Translations under genes and position numbers: made by a program
Shown: in pieces, positions 8,120 through 16,316 of the stretch
Layout: each line of letters begins with the position of its first letter
Position numbering within the stretch: the first letter of the stretch is position 1
Notes under the pieces: model-generated
The model's database searches: none
Seen by the model: the letters and a program-made list of their open reading frames with translations, nothing else
What the model was told of the DNA's origin: nothing
NCBI RefSeq assembly: GCF_004364775.1
Contig: NZ_SOAL01000010.1
Coordinates: forward strand, 168,134 to 232,133
DNA length: 64,000 nt
Reading direction: 5' to 3'
From: Comamonas sp. JUb58
GTDB lineage: Bacteria; Pseudomonadota; Gammaproteobacteria; Burkholderiales; Burkholderiaceae_C

Positions 8120-9358
8120 ATGACAACGCGCCGCATCTCCGTCCCTCCTACTGCCGGCCTGGCGCTGCGCTGCGCCGATCTGCGCCCCTGGGGAGATAAG
8201 CATCTGGACCGGGCGCTGGCCGCCTGGCTGGGGGTGGACGAGGTGCTGCTGGAATGCTCCGGCACCTCCGCGCTGATGCTGGCATTGCGGACCTTGCAGC
8301 AGCTCGCCCCCGAGCGCTGCGAGGTGGTGGTGCCCGCCTACACCTGCCCTCTGGTGGCAATGGCCGTCGCGCAAAGCGGGCTGCAACTGCGGCTCTGTGA
8401 TCTGTCGCCCGACCGCCTGGACATGGATGGCCAAGCGCTGGATACCGTGCTCAGCCACCGCACCCTGGCCGTGGTACCCACCCACCTGGGTGGCAGGGTG
8501 GCCGATGTCGCCAGCCTGCTGCCCCGCGCCCAGGCCTGTGGTGCCTATGTGATCGAAGACGCCGCCCAGGCCCTGGGCGCCCGCGTAGCGGGCGGCAGCG
8601 TGGGCCTGCAGGGCGACATCGCGCTGTTCAGCCTGGCGGTGGGCAAGGGCCTGACGACCTATGAAGGCGGCGTGCTGCTGGCCCGCGACCCGGCGCTGAT
8701 GGCGGCGCTGCGCGCGCAGCACCAGGCATCGATACGCCCCCACCTCGCCTGGGAGCTGCGCCGCAGCCTGGAGCTGCTCGGCTATGCCGCAGCCTTCCGC
8801 CCTGCGCTGCTGGACCGGGTCTACGGCGCGCCGTTGCGGCGCAGCCTGGCGCGGGGCGACTGGGTGGAAGCGGCCGGCGATGATTTTGACAGCTATATCC
8901 CGCAGCACAGCCTGGGCGCTTGGCGCCGGCGCGTTGGCCGGCGCGCGTTGGCGCGGCTGCGCCCGCACTGGGAGCAGGCCGAGCAGCAGGCGCAGCGGCG
9001 CGTGGCCCAGCTGCGTGCCCTGCCCGGTGTAGAGGTGGTGGACGATGCCGCACCTCAGGCGCAGGGCATCTGGCCGGTGATTTTGCTGCGCTTGCCCAGC
9101 GCCGCCCAGCGCGATGCGCTGATGCAGGCGCACTGGGCCAGCGGCTGGGGCCTGTCGCTGCCGTTTAGCGAAGTGCTGCCCGACTATGCGCGCTATGCGC
9201 CCGTGCTGGGCGAGGCCTTGCAAGACCCGGTGCCGCAGGCCCGCGACTGGGCGCAGCGCTTGCTGGCCGTCAGCAACAGTGCCTGGCTCAGCGATGCGCT
9301 GTTTGCCCAGCTGCTGGATGCGTTGCGGCAGACAAAGCCGCCATCAGCCGCTGGTTGA
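8120..9358 (+). CDS. DegT/DnrJ/EryC1-family PLP-dependent aminotransferase
   Basis: This 412-residue fold-type I PLP enzyme has the family cofactor motif EDAAQALGA near 154 and the Schiff-base Lys176 in GKGLTTYEGG. An early CSGTSALMLAL segment binds the phosphate. Relatives transaminate nucleotide-linked keto-sugars or related ketones using glutamate, in antibiotic, O-antigen and lipid-A (ArnB) pathways. The pairing with ArnE/ArnF-like proteins is suggestive, because ArnB is the DegT-family enzyme of the aminoarabinose pathway; the other arn genes are absent. Its last 71 bases overlap the convergent gene on the opposite strand. It ends the plus-strand operon. Confidence 0.83.
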   Translation: MTTRRISVPPTAGLALRCADLRPWGDKHLDRALAAWLGVDEVLLECSGTSALMLALRTLQQLAPERCEVVVPAYTCPLVAMAVAQSGLQLRLCDLSPDRLDMDGQALDTVLSHRTLAVVPTHLGGRVADVASLLPRAQACGAYVIEDAAQALGARVAGGSVGLQGDIALFSLAVGKGLTTYEGGVLLARDPALMAALRAQHQASIRPHLAWELRRSLELLGYAAAFRPALLDRVYGAPLRRSLARGDWVEAAGDDFDSYIPQHSLGAWRRRVGRRALARLRPHWEQAEQQAQRRVAQLRALPGVEVVDDAAPQAQGIWPVILLRLPSAAQRDALMQAHWASGWGLSLPFSEVLPDYARYAPVLGEALQDPVPQARDWAQRLLAVSNSAWLSDALFAQLLDALRQTKPPSAAG

Positions 9359-10202
9359 GCGCATGTTGGCCCGCCTGGGCTGCGGCCAGTGCCTGTGCAT
9401 CAATGGCGGTGTCCTGGCCATCACCGGCACTGAGCCAGCGCTTCCACCAGGTGCTGTACTGCCAGGATGAGACATCGCCGGTGATATCGCTGCCCACCAG
9501 TTGGCCGTCGAGCGCTGCAATGATGCCCATCGCCTGCGCCTCGCGCATCTGGCCCTGGTCCCAGTTCGTGGTGACTACGTCGGTGGCAAACACATCCTTG
9601 TCGATGCTGAGGTAGCTGCTTTGGCGCTCGCGTGCCAAGGTCGCCGTCAAGGCTTCTGTCAAGGCATCAAGACTGGGGAACGCGCGAAAGGCGGCCGACA
9701 GGCCCAGGCGCCGTGCCCAGCCGGTGTCCACGCCGCAGCTCCAGTAGCTGAGCTTGCCGGCACGCAGCGGGCCCAGGTAATTCTCCCAGGCATGGCCGGC
9801 GCCAATATCGGGCGAGGTGATGCCCGCCACATGCACATGCGATACGGCAGGGTGCATGGCAATGCGCCGCACCCAGGAGCCGCAGTGCACCCCCCAGGGA
9901 AAACGCATATTGTCCGGGTGGTTGTCCAGCACCACCACGCGCAGCGGGCGGGCCGCGGTGTAGCCCTGGCGGGCAATGCAGTGCTCGATCAGCAGCCAGG
10001 ACAGGTGGTGAAAATCGCCACTGCCCATCCAGGCCGTGCCATGCTGCGCCGGCAGCAGTGACTGCACATGGCGGCGGAACTGCTGGTAGCGGCCCAGCGA
10101 TGCGCCAAAGCGGATCGCCTCCTGCCAATCGCCCAGCGGCAGGCGCAGCTCCCCGGCCAGGGGGCCGACGGAGCCATCGACATCCAGCACCAAGGGAGTC
10201 AT
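9288..10202 (-). CDS. Arginase/ureohydrolase-fold metallohydrolase
   Basis: This 304-residue protein has recognisable binuclear-metal motifs: GSGDFHH (His65/His66), D93-N-H95-P-D97 (the DxHxD signature) and D201-K-D203 within SIDKDVFATD. These match the arginase/agmatinase/formiminoglutamase layout, although the spacing and the WGVHCGSW segment after the second motif are unusual. The ATG at 10202 has AGGA seven bases upstream and overlaps the acyltransferase stop (ATGA). Ureohydrolases cleave guanidino or acyl-amide C-N bonds; some relatives deacetylate polyamines. Here it may release an amine from a guanidino or amide intermediate. The specific substrate is unknown. Confidence 0.68.
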   Translation of the reverse strand: MTPLVLDVDGSVGPLAGELRLPLGDWQEAIRFGASLGRYQQFRRHVQSLLPAQHGTAWMGSGDFHHLSWLLIEHCIARQGYTAARPLRVVVLDNHPDNMRFPWGVHCGSWVRRIAMHPAVSHVHVAGITSPDIGAGHAWENYLGPLRAGKLSYWSCGVDTGWARRLGLSAAFRAFPSLDALTEALTATLARERQSSYLSIDKDVFATDVVTTNWDQGQMREAQAMGIIAALDGQLVGSDITGDVSSWQYSTWWKRWLSAGDGQDTAIDAQALAAAQAGQHALNQRLMAALSAATHPAAGQTAHR

Positions 10203-11266
10203 CGCTGTTCCTGCCATGCGCGGTCACTTTCAAAATGCCGGGAAAACCGCCGCCCCAAGGCCCGCAGCAGCGGGTTGCGGATGTAGACCGCATGCTGGGT
10301 GAAGGTGAAGCTGGCACCCAGCTGCGCCTTGACCTCGGGATCGGTCCAGCCAGCCACATAGTGTGACAGGCCGCATTCCAGCGCATATTCCAGGTTCACC
10401 ATCCAGCTGACAAAGTACAGGTTGGTCTGGCGCGCACGCGGGTAGGACAGGCCGATGTATTTGTCGACAAGGCGCCCATCATGCGCAAAGCACAGGTTCC
10501 AGCCCAGCAAGGCGCCATCCTGCGCATCGCGGTACTCAAACACCAGGCCCTGGTTGCTGGCATCGCGCAGCACCGCGGCAAAAAAGCTGCGGCTGAGCTT
10601 GTCAAAATGCAACTCGCTTTGCGCATACACGGCTTCGAACAGCGCATAGTAGGCATCGACCAAGGCCTCGTCGGCAAAAGCCGGGCCGGTGGGAATGCGC
10701 CGGATCTGCAGCTGGCTGCGGCTCTTGAGCTTGCGGCGCAGGTCGGAGCGCCGGTTTTTGGACAGCCGCGCCAGGTAGGCATCGATGCTGTCGAAATCGA
10801 TAGCCACATAGGCCAGCGCCTGGCCTTCCACCAGGATGAAGCCCTCATGCTGCAGCGCCTGCGCCAAGCGATGGGCATCGGCATTGTCGGCCGGCGGCAG
10901 CAGCGGCGAGTTTTGCGGCAGGTCCTTGACGATGGTCAGCATGCAGCGCCCGGCGTAGCTGCACAGCTGGCGGGCCAGCTTGTCCATCTCCACATCCGGG
11001 GGCAGTACCAGGTACTCGCTCAAGGTGGAGCCGACAAAATCGGTGCGCAGCCGCAAGCGCTGCGCCAGCCAGGCCCCGCCGGGCAGCTGCAGCACCCAGC
11101 GCTTGACGGCCTCGTCGGCCGTGGTCAGCAGGTCAAAAGGCGCACGAAAGGCCGGAAACGGCCGGTCCGAGAACACCGCAAAGCCCTCAGGCGGATGCGC
11201 GGCAAACTGCCGGATCAGCGCAGAGGGCTCCAACTGGTTGCGCGAAGGGCGCAAGGACTCGCTCAA
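10199..11266 (-). CDS. BioF2-like (Acetyltransf_6/FemAB-related) N-acyltransferase
   Basis: This 355-residue GNAT-superfamily protein has the segment YLARLSKNRRSDLRRKLK near residue 150, typical of BioF2/CelD-type acyltransferases. A C-terminal GNAT half includes the alpha/beta stretch before KAQLGASFTFTQ. The family transfers acyl or aminoacyl groups to amines in polysaccharide, peptidoglycan and lipid pathways. It starts at a TTG three bases beyond the aminotransferase stop and overlaps the arginase-like gene by four bases. The order aminotransferase, acyltransferase, hydrolase is consistent with making an amine, acylating it and processing it. TTG at 11254 is an alternative start. Confidence 0.74.
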   Translation of the reverse strand: MSESLRPSRNQLEPSALIRQFAAHPPEGFAVFSDRPFPAFRAPFDLLTTADEAVKRWVLQLPGGAWLAQRLRLRTDFVGSTLSEYLVLPPDVEMDKLARQLCSYAGRCMLTIVKDLPQNSPLLPPADNADAHRLAQALQHEGFILVEGQALAYVAIDFDSIDAYLARLSKNRRSDLRRKLKSRSQLQIRRIPTGPAFADEALVDAYYALFEAVYAQSELHFDKLSRSFFAAVLRDASNQGLVFEYRDAQDGALLGWNLCFAHDGRLVDKYIGLSYPRARQTNLYFVSWMVNLEYALECGLSHYVAGWTDPEVKAQLGASFTFTQHAVYIRNPLLRALGRRFSRHFESDRAWQEQR

Positions 11267-11268
11267 GC

Positions 11269-12645
11269 TCAGGACCGCTTGGCCAGGGTGATCAGCTGGT
11301 CGAGCAGCACCAGCGCTTCATCGATCTCGCTGCGGCTGATCATCAGCGACGGCGCGAAGGTGATCACGTTCTTGTAGTAGCCGCCCACGTCCAGCACCAG
11401 GCCACGTTTTTGGCCCTGGTATTCGAGCTTGCCTTCCAGGCCCAGGTCGACCATCTTGTCGAGCAGCGCCTTGTTGGGGGTAAAGCCATCGGCCGTGCAG
11501 ATCTCGGCACGCAGTGCCAGGCCCATGCCGTCCACATCGCCGATTTCCGGATGGCGCTTTTGCAGCTGTTGCAGGCCATCGAGGAAATAGGCACCCGACT
11601 CGCGCACCTGGCGGCCAAAGTCCATCTCGTGGGTCATCTTCATCACTTCCAGGCCCAGGGCCGTGCCCAGCGGGTTGGAGGCAAAGGTCGAGTGCGTCGA
11701 GCCTGGTGGGAACACCGTGGGGTTGATCAGCTCTTCACGGGCCCACAGGCCGGACAGTGCGTTCAGGCCATTGGTCAGCGCCTTGGCGAACACCAGCACA
11801 TCGGGCTTGACGCCAAAGTTCTCCACCGACCACAGGGTGCCGGTGCGCCAGAAGCCCATCTGGATTTCATCGACCACCATCAGCACGCCATGGTCGTCCA
11901 GCACCTTCTTCAGGCCACGGAAGAAATTGGGCGGTGGCACCACATAACCACCGGTGCCCTGGATCGGCTCGACATAGAAAGCCGCGTACTCGCACTGCTG
12001 GGTCTTGGGGTCCCAGACGGCGTGGTATTCGTTCTCGAACTTGCGCGCAAACTCCTGCACGATGGAGTCCGCATACTCTTCCGAGGTCATGCCCTTGGGG
12101 CGGCGGAACGGATAAGGGAAAGGGATGAACTGTGCGCGGTCGCTGAAGTGGCCGAAGCGGCGGCGGTAGCGGTAGCTGGAGGTAATGCTCGATGCACCCA
12201 GGGTACGGCCGTGGTAGCCGCCTTCAAACGCAAACATCAGGCTTTTGCCATTGGTGGCATTGCGAACCACCTTGAGCGAGTCTTCAATCGCCTGGGCGCC
12301 GCCCACGTTGAAGTGCACACGGCCGGGCATGCCCCATTTCTTCTCGGCATCCTGCGCGATGAACTTGGCCAGCTCGATCTTGGTAGGGTGCAGGTACTGG
12401 CTGGCGACCTGGGGCAGCTCGCGCAGCTGCTCGATCATCTTGTCTTCCAGGCGCTTGTTCTTGTAGCCGAAGTTGACGGCCGAGTACCACATCTGCAGAT
12501 CCAGGTAGGGCGTGCCTTCCTGGTCAACCATGTAGCTGCCCTCGCAGCCGCTGAAGATCTTGGGGGGATTGACGTAGTGAACGGTATCGCCAAAAGAGCA
12601 GTATTGGGCTTCGTCAGCCAGCAGTTGTTCGGTATTGAAAGTCAC
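11269..12645 (-). CDS. Class-III PLP aminotransferase
   Basis: This 458-residue protein belongs to the omega-aminotransferase group (ornithine, diaminobutyrate, GABA and lysine-epsilon enzymes). Visible motifs are GGAQAIEDSLK (phosphate binding), the YHGRTLGASS loop, VVDEIQMGFWRTG carrying the PLP-N1 Asp, and Schiff-base Lys288 in FAKALTNG. I chose the GTG at 12645, with GGAG nine bases upstream; further upstream the reading frame is open but low in family similarity. It opens the minus-strand three-gene operon. Substrate specificity cannot be read from sequence. Its neighbours suggest an amine feeding the acyltransferase. Confidence 0.85.
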   Translation of the reverse strand: MTFNTEQLLADEAQYCSFGDTVHYVNPPKIFSGCEGSYMVDQEGTPYLDLQMWYSAVNFGYKNKRLEDKMIEQLRELPQVASQYLHPTKIELAKFIAQDAEKKWGMPGRVHFNVGGAQAIEDSLKVVRNATNGKSLMFAFEGGYHGRTLGASSITSSYRYRRRFGHFSDRAQFIPFPYPFRRPKGMTSEEYADSIVQEFARKFENEYHAVWDPKTQQCEYAAFYVEPIQGTGGYVVPPPNFFRGLKKVLDDHGVLMVVDEIQMGFWRTGTLWSVENFGVKPDVLVFAKALTNGLNALSGLWAREELINPTVFPPGSTHSTFASNPLGTALGLEVMKMTHEMDFGRQVRESGAYFLDGLQQLQKRHPEIGDVDGMGLALRAEICTADGFTPNKALLDKMVDLGLEGKLEYQGQKRGLVLDVGGYYKNVITFAPSLMISRSEIDEALVLLDQLITLAKRS

Positions 12646-12702
12646 GGCGGAGGGCTCCAGTTTTGAGTGCCGCAAGTCTGGCCCTGCAATGTTGTGGCTC
12701 CG

Positions 12703-12719
12703 CCTACATTGTTTGTAGG
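12703..12719. promoter_or_regulatory. Dyad between the aminotransferase operon and pssA
   Basis: CCTACA-TTGTT-TGTAGG is a perfect 6-bp inverted repeat in the 210-bp divergent gap. It lies 58 bases upstream of the aminotransferase GTG and 137 bases upstream of the pssA ATG. It could be an operator or a hairpin in either leader. The rest of the gap shows no clear -35/-10 pair. Confidence 0.35.
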
Positions 12720-12855
12720 ATTGATGGAGATCTTGCCCGCTTGATGGAGCATGGCCGACGCCCGGTTTGGCGCTGGCGGATACAGCGTGTACCATGGTCA
12801 GCTACAGCGCAGCAGCACAGACGGCCCTTGCATTCGGGCTGTAGACATCACCTTC

Positions 12856-13479
12856 ATGAATAGTCCACACAAACGTTTTTCGATGATTCGCGAGTTCCAC
12901 CTCGCAGACTGGTTCACCCTGGGCAATGCCGTCTGCGGCGTCGGCGCGCTGTTCTCGGCGATGACCTTTCTGGAGACCTCGGACCGCCGGCACATCTACT
13001 TTGCCGCGGCGCTGGTGCTGGCCGCGCTGATCTTCGATATCTTTGATGGCCGCATTGCGCGCTGGCGGCAAAAATCATCGGCCATGGGCCGCGAGCTCGA
13101 TTCGCTGGCCGATGTGATCTCCTTCGGTGTGGCGCCCGCCATCATTGCCTATGCCTGCGGCATGCAGGGAATGTGGGACCGCATTGTGCTGGGCTACTTT
13201 GTGGCCTGCGGCGTCTCGCGCCTGGCGCGCTACAACGTGACCGCCGAGGCGCTGTCCGATGGCGCATCGGGCAAGGTCAAGTACTTTGAAGGCACACCCA
13301 TCCCGACCTCGATCGTGCTGGTCGCCTTGCTGGCATTGGCCGCCGCGATGAATGCGGTGCGGGCTGATCTGTGGTTTGGCAAGCTGCTGATCGGCGGCTT
13401 CACCCTGCACCCGCTGGTGCTGCTGTTTGCGGTGTCGGGCTCGCTGATGATCAGCCGCATCAAGATTCCCAAACTCTAA
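12856..13479 (+). CDS. pssA: CDP-diacylglycerol-serine O-phosphatidyltransferase
   Basis: This 207-residue CDP-alcohol phosphatidyltransferase has the complete catalytic motif DG-x2-AR-x8-G-x3-D-x3-D (FDGRIARW ... GRELDSLAD, about residues 51-74) and about six membrane helices. The EGTPIPTSI segment is typical of type-II PssA rather than phosphatidylglycerol-phosphate synthase. It makes phosphatidylserine, the precursor of phosphatidylethanolamine, in the inner membrane. I used the ATG at 12856; an in-frame ATG at 12883 is possible and neither has a strong ribosome-binding site. No psd gene is nearby. It is divergent from the aminotransferase operon, so a link to that pathway is possible but unproven. 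Confidence 0.9.
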   Translation: MNSPHKRFSMIREFHLADWFTLGNAVCGVGALFSAMTFLETSDRRHIYFAAALVLAALIFDIFDGRIARWRQKSSAMGRELDSLADVISFGVAPAIIAYACGMQGMWDRIVLGYFVACGVSRLARYNVTAEALSDGASGKVKYFEGTPIPTSIVLVALLALAAAMNAVRADLWFGKLLIGGFTLHPLVLLFAVSGSLMISRIKIPKL

Positions 13480-13483
13480 GCGA

Positions 13484-13504
13484 GCTTGGGCGCAAGGCCC
13501 AAGC
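13484..13504. terminator. Hairpin between convergent pssA and the Nudix/MBL gene
   Basis: GCTTGGGC and GCCCAAGC form an 8-bp stem around a 5-base loop, four bases after the pssA stop region and just beyond the end of the minus-strand gene. It lacks a long U tract, so it is at best a weak bidirectional terminator. Confidence 0.45.
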
Positions 13505-13509
13505 CACCC

Positions 13510-15207
13510 TCACATCCCGCGAATATGCTCCACATGCGCCAGCAGTGAGCGCTTGGCCACCGGCCACAGACGCTCCGGCGTGTCGGCATAGGCAATCGCG
13601 ACCCAATCCTCCGGTGTGCCATCAGGCGCTTGGGCCATGGCCTGGCGCACCTTGTCTTCGCGCGCCATGCGGTGGGCATGCAGCTTGGCAATCACCTGCA
13701 GCGGCTGGGCCAGCGCATAGCCGTGGGCCGGCAGGATGAAGTCGATCTGGTCTTGCTCGCAGGCCTGGGCCAGCTTGGCGAGCGAGGCCAGGTAGAGGCG
13801 CATATTGCCGTCTGGTGGGTCCACCACGGTGGTGCTGCCGTTCAGGATATGGTCGCCGCTGAACAGCAGGCCGTCTTCCTGCAGCACCAGACAGACATGG
13901 TTGGCGGCATGGCCGGGGGTGTGCAGCACCCGCAGGCTGTGGCTGCGCGCCGGGTCGCTGGGGTGGGCCAGCTGCAGCACCTGGCCGTCCTGCAGTGCCT
14001 GGTCCGGCGTGAACTGGCTGCCCGCGCGGGCGGTGCAGGCAGACGCCAGCCCCCAGATCAGCGGCTTGCTGCGGCCCGACTGCGCGACCAACGCCTGCAG
14101 CGGCGCTGCGCCTGGGGAATGGTCGGCATGCGAATGGGTGCAGACGATGGCGCGGATATCGCCACCGGTGGCAGCCAGAATGCGCGCCAGGTGCGGGTCG
14201 TCCTGCAGCTGCGGCTTGGGGCCGGGGTCGACCACGATGTAGCCGGTCTCGGCATCACCGACCAGGTAGGTGTTGGTGCCCGGGCCGGTCATCGTGCCGC
14301 CGTTGTCGGCCGTCAGGCGCTGCACGTTCTTCAGCAGCGGCACCGGCTGTTCGCTCTGCCAGCCCACGGTATGGTGCAGTTGGCCATCGGGGCAGACCAG
14401 GGCCAGCTCGCCGTAGGCGGTCTCGTGTTCCATAAAGCGGCGCACCTCGCCATCGACCATCGCGCCACGCGGCATCGACTGCCAAAGCCATTGGCCAGGC
14501 TGCACCTGCTGCAGCGCCTGCAGCACATCGAGCAGCGCCTGCACCGTCGGGTAGGCCGCCAGGCGCTCCAGCGTGACCCGGGTGGGGAACATCACCGTCA
14601 TCTGCCCGTCGGCTGCGCGCTGCAAGGCCTGGGCGGGGTGCACCCACAGCGCCTCGAACTGTTCCGTGTCATCGGTCACCGCTTCCTGCCCCTCAGGCAT
14701 GCGCGCCACCAAAAAGGGCACATCAAAGCGGATCGGTATCTCTTGCGCCGCCGTCCAGCGTGCCAGCGGCCACAGCATATCGGCCGCCAGGGTCAGGCCC
14801 AGCGCGCCACACTGGGGCAGCAGCGGCTGGCTGCGGTCCATGCTGGCCACCTCGGCCTGGCTGGCCCAGCGGCCATCGGCATGGCGGGCCAGCAGCACGC
14901 CCATTTCCTCCATGCTTTCGCGGATGGCGGCCTGGGCATAGGTCAGCTCCTCGCTGGTCTGCGCCGTGCGGCGCGCCAGCAGGTCGTGGTGCAGGGCATC
15001 GCCGGCATCCACCGCGCCACCGGGAAAGACATAGTGCCCGGCGGCAAAGCGGGCCTTGTCGGAGCGGCGCGACATCAGCACCTCCAGCCGGGTGGCGCCT
15101 GGTCCCGCCTGGGGGTCAGGCGCATCGCGCAAAAACAGGGCCGTGGCGGCTGCGCGGGCCGGTACGGGCTCGCGTTGCACATGGAGTAGCTGGCTGGTAC
15201 GGGTCAT
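13510..15207 (-). CDS. Nudix hydrolase fused to a metallo-beta-lactamase-fold hydrolase
   Basis: This 565-residue protein has two enzymatic domains. The N-terminal half (about 15-240) is Nudix-like, with GGAVDAGD and REsMEEMG forming the split Nudix box. The C-terminal half (about 300-530) is a metallo-beta-lactamase fold with H358-x-H360-x-D362-H363, HTPGHAANH, SGDH and a distal PAHG motif, close to glyoxalase-II/LACTB2-type hydrolases. The ATG at 15207 follows a clear gap to dapF. Human LACTB2 is an RNase and NUDT19-like Nudix proteins act on CoA; which of these applies here is unknown. Both metal motifs look intact. Confidence 0.85.
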   Translation of the reverse strand: MTRTSQLLHVQREPVPARAAATALFLRDAPDPQAGPGATRLEVLMSRRSDKARFAAGHYVFPGGAVDAGDALHHDLLARRTAQTSEELTYAQAAIRESMEEMGVLLARHADGRWASQAEVASMDRSQPLLPQCGALGLTLAADMLWPLARWTAAQEIPIRFDVPFLVARMPEGQEAVTDDTEQFEALWVHPAQALQRAADGQMTVMFPTRVTLERLAAYPTVQALLDVLQALQQVQPGQWLWQSMPRGAMVDGEVRRFMEHETAYGELALVCPDGQLHHTVGWQSEQPVPLLKNVQRLTADNGGTMTGPGTNTYLVGDAETGYIVVDPGPKPQLQDDPHLARILAATGGDIRAIVCTHSHADHSPGAAPLQALVAQSGRSKPLIWGLASACTARAGSQFTPDQALQDGQVLQLAHPSDPARSHSLRVLHTPGHAANHVCLVLQEDGLLFSGDHILNGSTTVVDPPDGNMRLYLASLAKLAQACEQDQIDFILPAHGYALAQPLQVIAKLHAHRMAREDKVRQAMAQAPDGTPEDWVAIAYADTPERLWPVAKRSLLAHVEHIRGM

Positions 15208-15378
15208 AGGCCCATTATCAACACTTGCATGGCTGGGCCGTGTCACCCGCAGCGCGGGCGGGGCGTACCGCCCCAGACTGTCCGCATCTGCAACCTCGGG
15301 GCGGGCTGCAAGTAACAGCTTCTTACGCGCTCTGTCCCCCAGCGCATCCGGCCGGGCCCAAAAAGCGATAATGGGCGG

Positions 15379-16251
15379 ATGGACATCCGATTTACCAAGA
15401 TGCAAGGCGCCGGCAATGATTTTGTCGTGCTCGACGAGACCGCTGGCCCCCTGGGTTTGCGTGCCGACCAGTACCGCTTTCTGGCCGACCGCCATTTTGG
15501 CGTTGGTGCCGACCAGATCCTGACGGTACGGCCCTCACCCGCCCCAGGGATCGATTTTGAATACCTCATCCACAACGCCGATGGCGGCGAGGTGGAGCAA
15601 TGCGGCAATGGCGCGCGCTGTTTTGCACGTTTTGTGTACGACAAGGGCCTGACCGACAAGCAGGCGATCCGGGTCCAGACCCAAAAAGGCGTGATCGCCC
15701 CCGAGCTGATGGCCGATGGCCGGGTCACCGTGAACATGGGCCAGCCCCGCCTGGTGCCGGAAGACGTCCCCTTCAACACCAGCGGCCTTACGCCAGTGGC
15801 TCAGCACCACACGCAGAAATGGCCGCTGGCCTTGCAGGTGCCGACCGACCCGAGCACCGTGTTCATCGTGCCGGTGTCCATGGGCAACCCGCATGCCGTC
15901 ATGCTGGTCGATGATGTGGATAGCGCACCGGTCGAATCCCAAGGCCCCGTGCTGGAGTCGCATCCCCGCTTTCCCGAGCGCGTGAATGTCGGCTTTCTGC
16001 AGGTACAAACCGCGCAGCAGGTGCGGCTGCGGGTGTTCGAGCGCGGCACTGGCGAGACCCTGGCCTGCGGCACCGGCGCCTGCGCGGCCGTGGTGGCTGG
16101 CATCGAGCTGGGCCTGCTGCAAAGCCCGGTGGATGTGCAGACCCGGGGCGGCATGCTGACCATCGTCTGGAGCGGCCAGGCCACTGATCCAGTGATGATG
16201 ACCGGCCCGGCCACGACCGTGTTCGAAGGGCAGATCAGCATTCCGGACTAG
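15379..16251 (+). CDS. dapF: Diaminopimelate epimerase
   Basis: This 290-residue enzyme converts LL- to meso-diaminopimelate for lysine and peptidoglycan synthesis. The two catalytic cysteines are Cys75 in CGNGARC and Cys230 in ACGTGAC, with the typical GAGNDFV start motif and a PHAV segment mid-protein. There are no frameshifts. It begins the conserved dapF-DUF484-xerC block and is divergent from the Nudix/MBL gene. The length is slightly longer than the 274-residue E. coli enzyme because of a loop near residues 140-155. Confidence 0.97.
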   Translation: MDIRFTKMQGAGNDFVVLDETAGPLGLRADQYRFLADRHFGVGADQILTVRPSPAPGIDFEYLIHNADGGEVEQCGNGARCFARFVYDKGLTDKQAIRVQTQKGVIAPELMADGRVTVNMGQPRLVPEDVPFNTSGLTPVAQHHTQKWPLALQVPTDPSTVFIVPVSMGNPHAVMLVDDVDSAPVESQGPVLESHPRFPERVNVGFLQVQTAQQVRLRVFERGTGETLACGTGACAAVVAGIELGLLQSPVDVQTRGGMLTIVWSGQATDPVMMTGPATTVFEGQISIPD

Positions 16252-16316
16252 GCACGGCGCAGCACCTTGCGGCTACCGATTGAGGAGACGGCGAACAGCC
16301 GATACGAGAGAGACCG

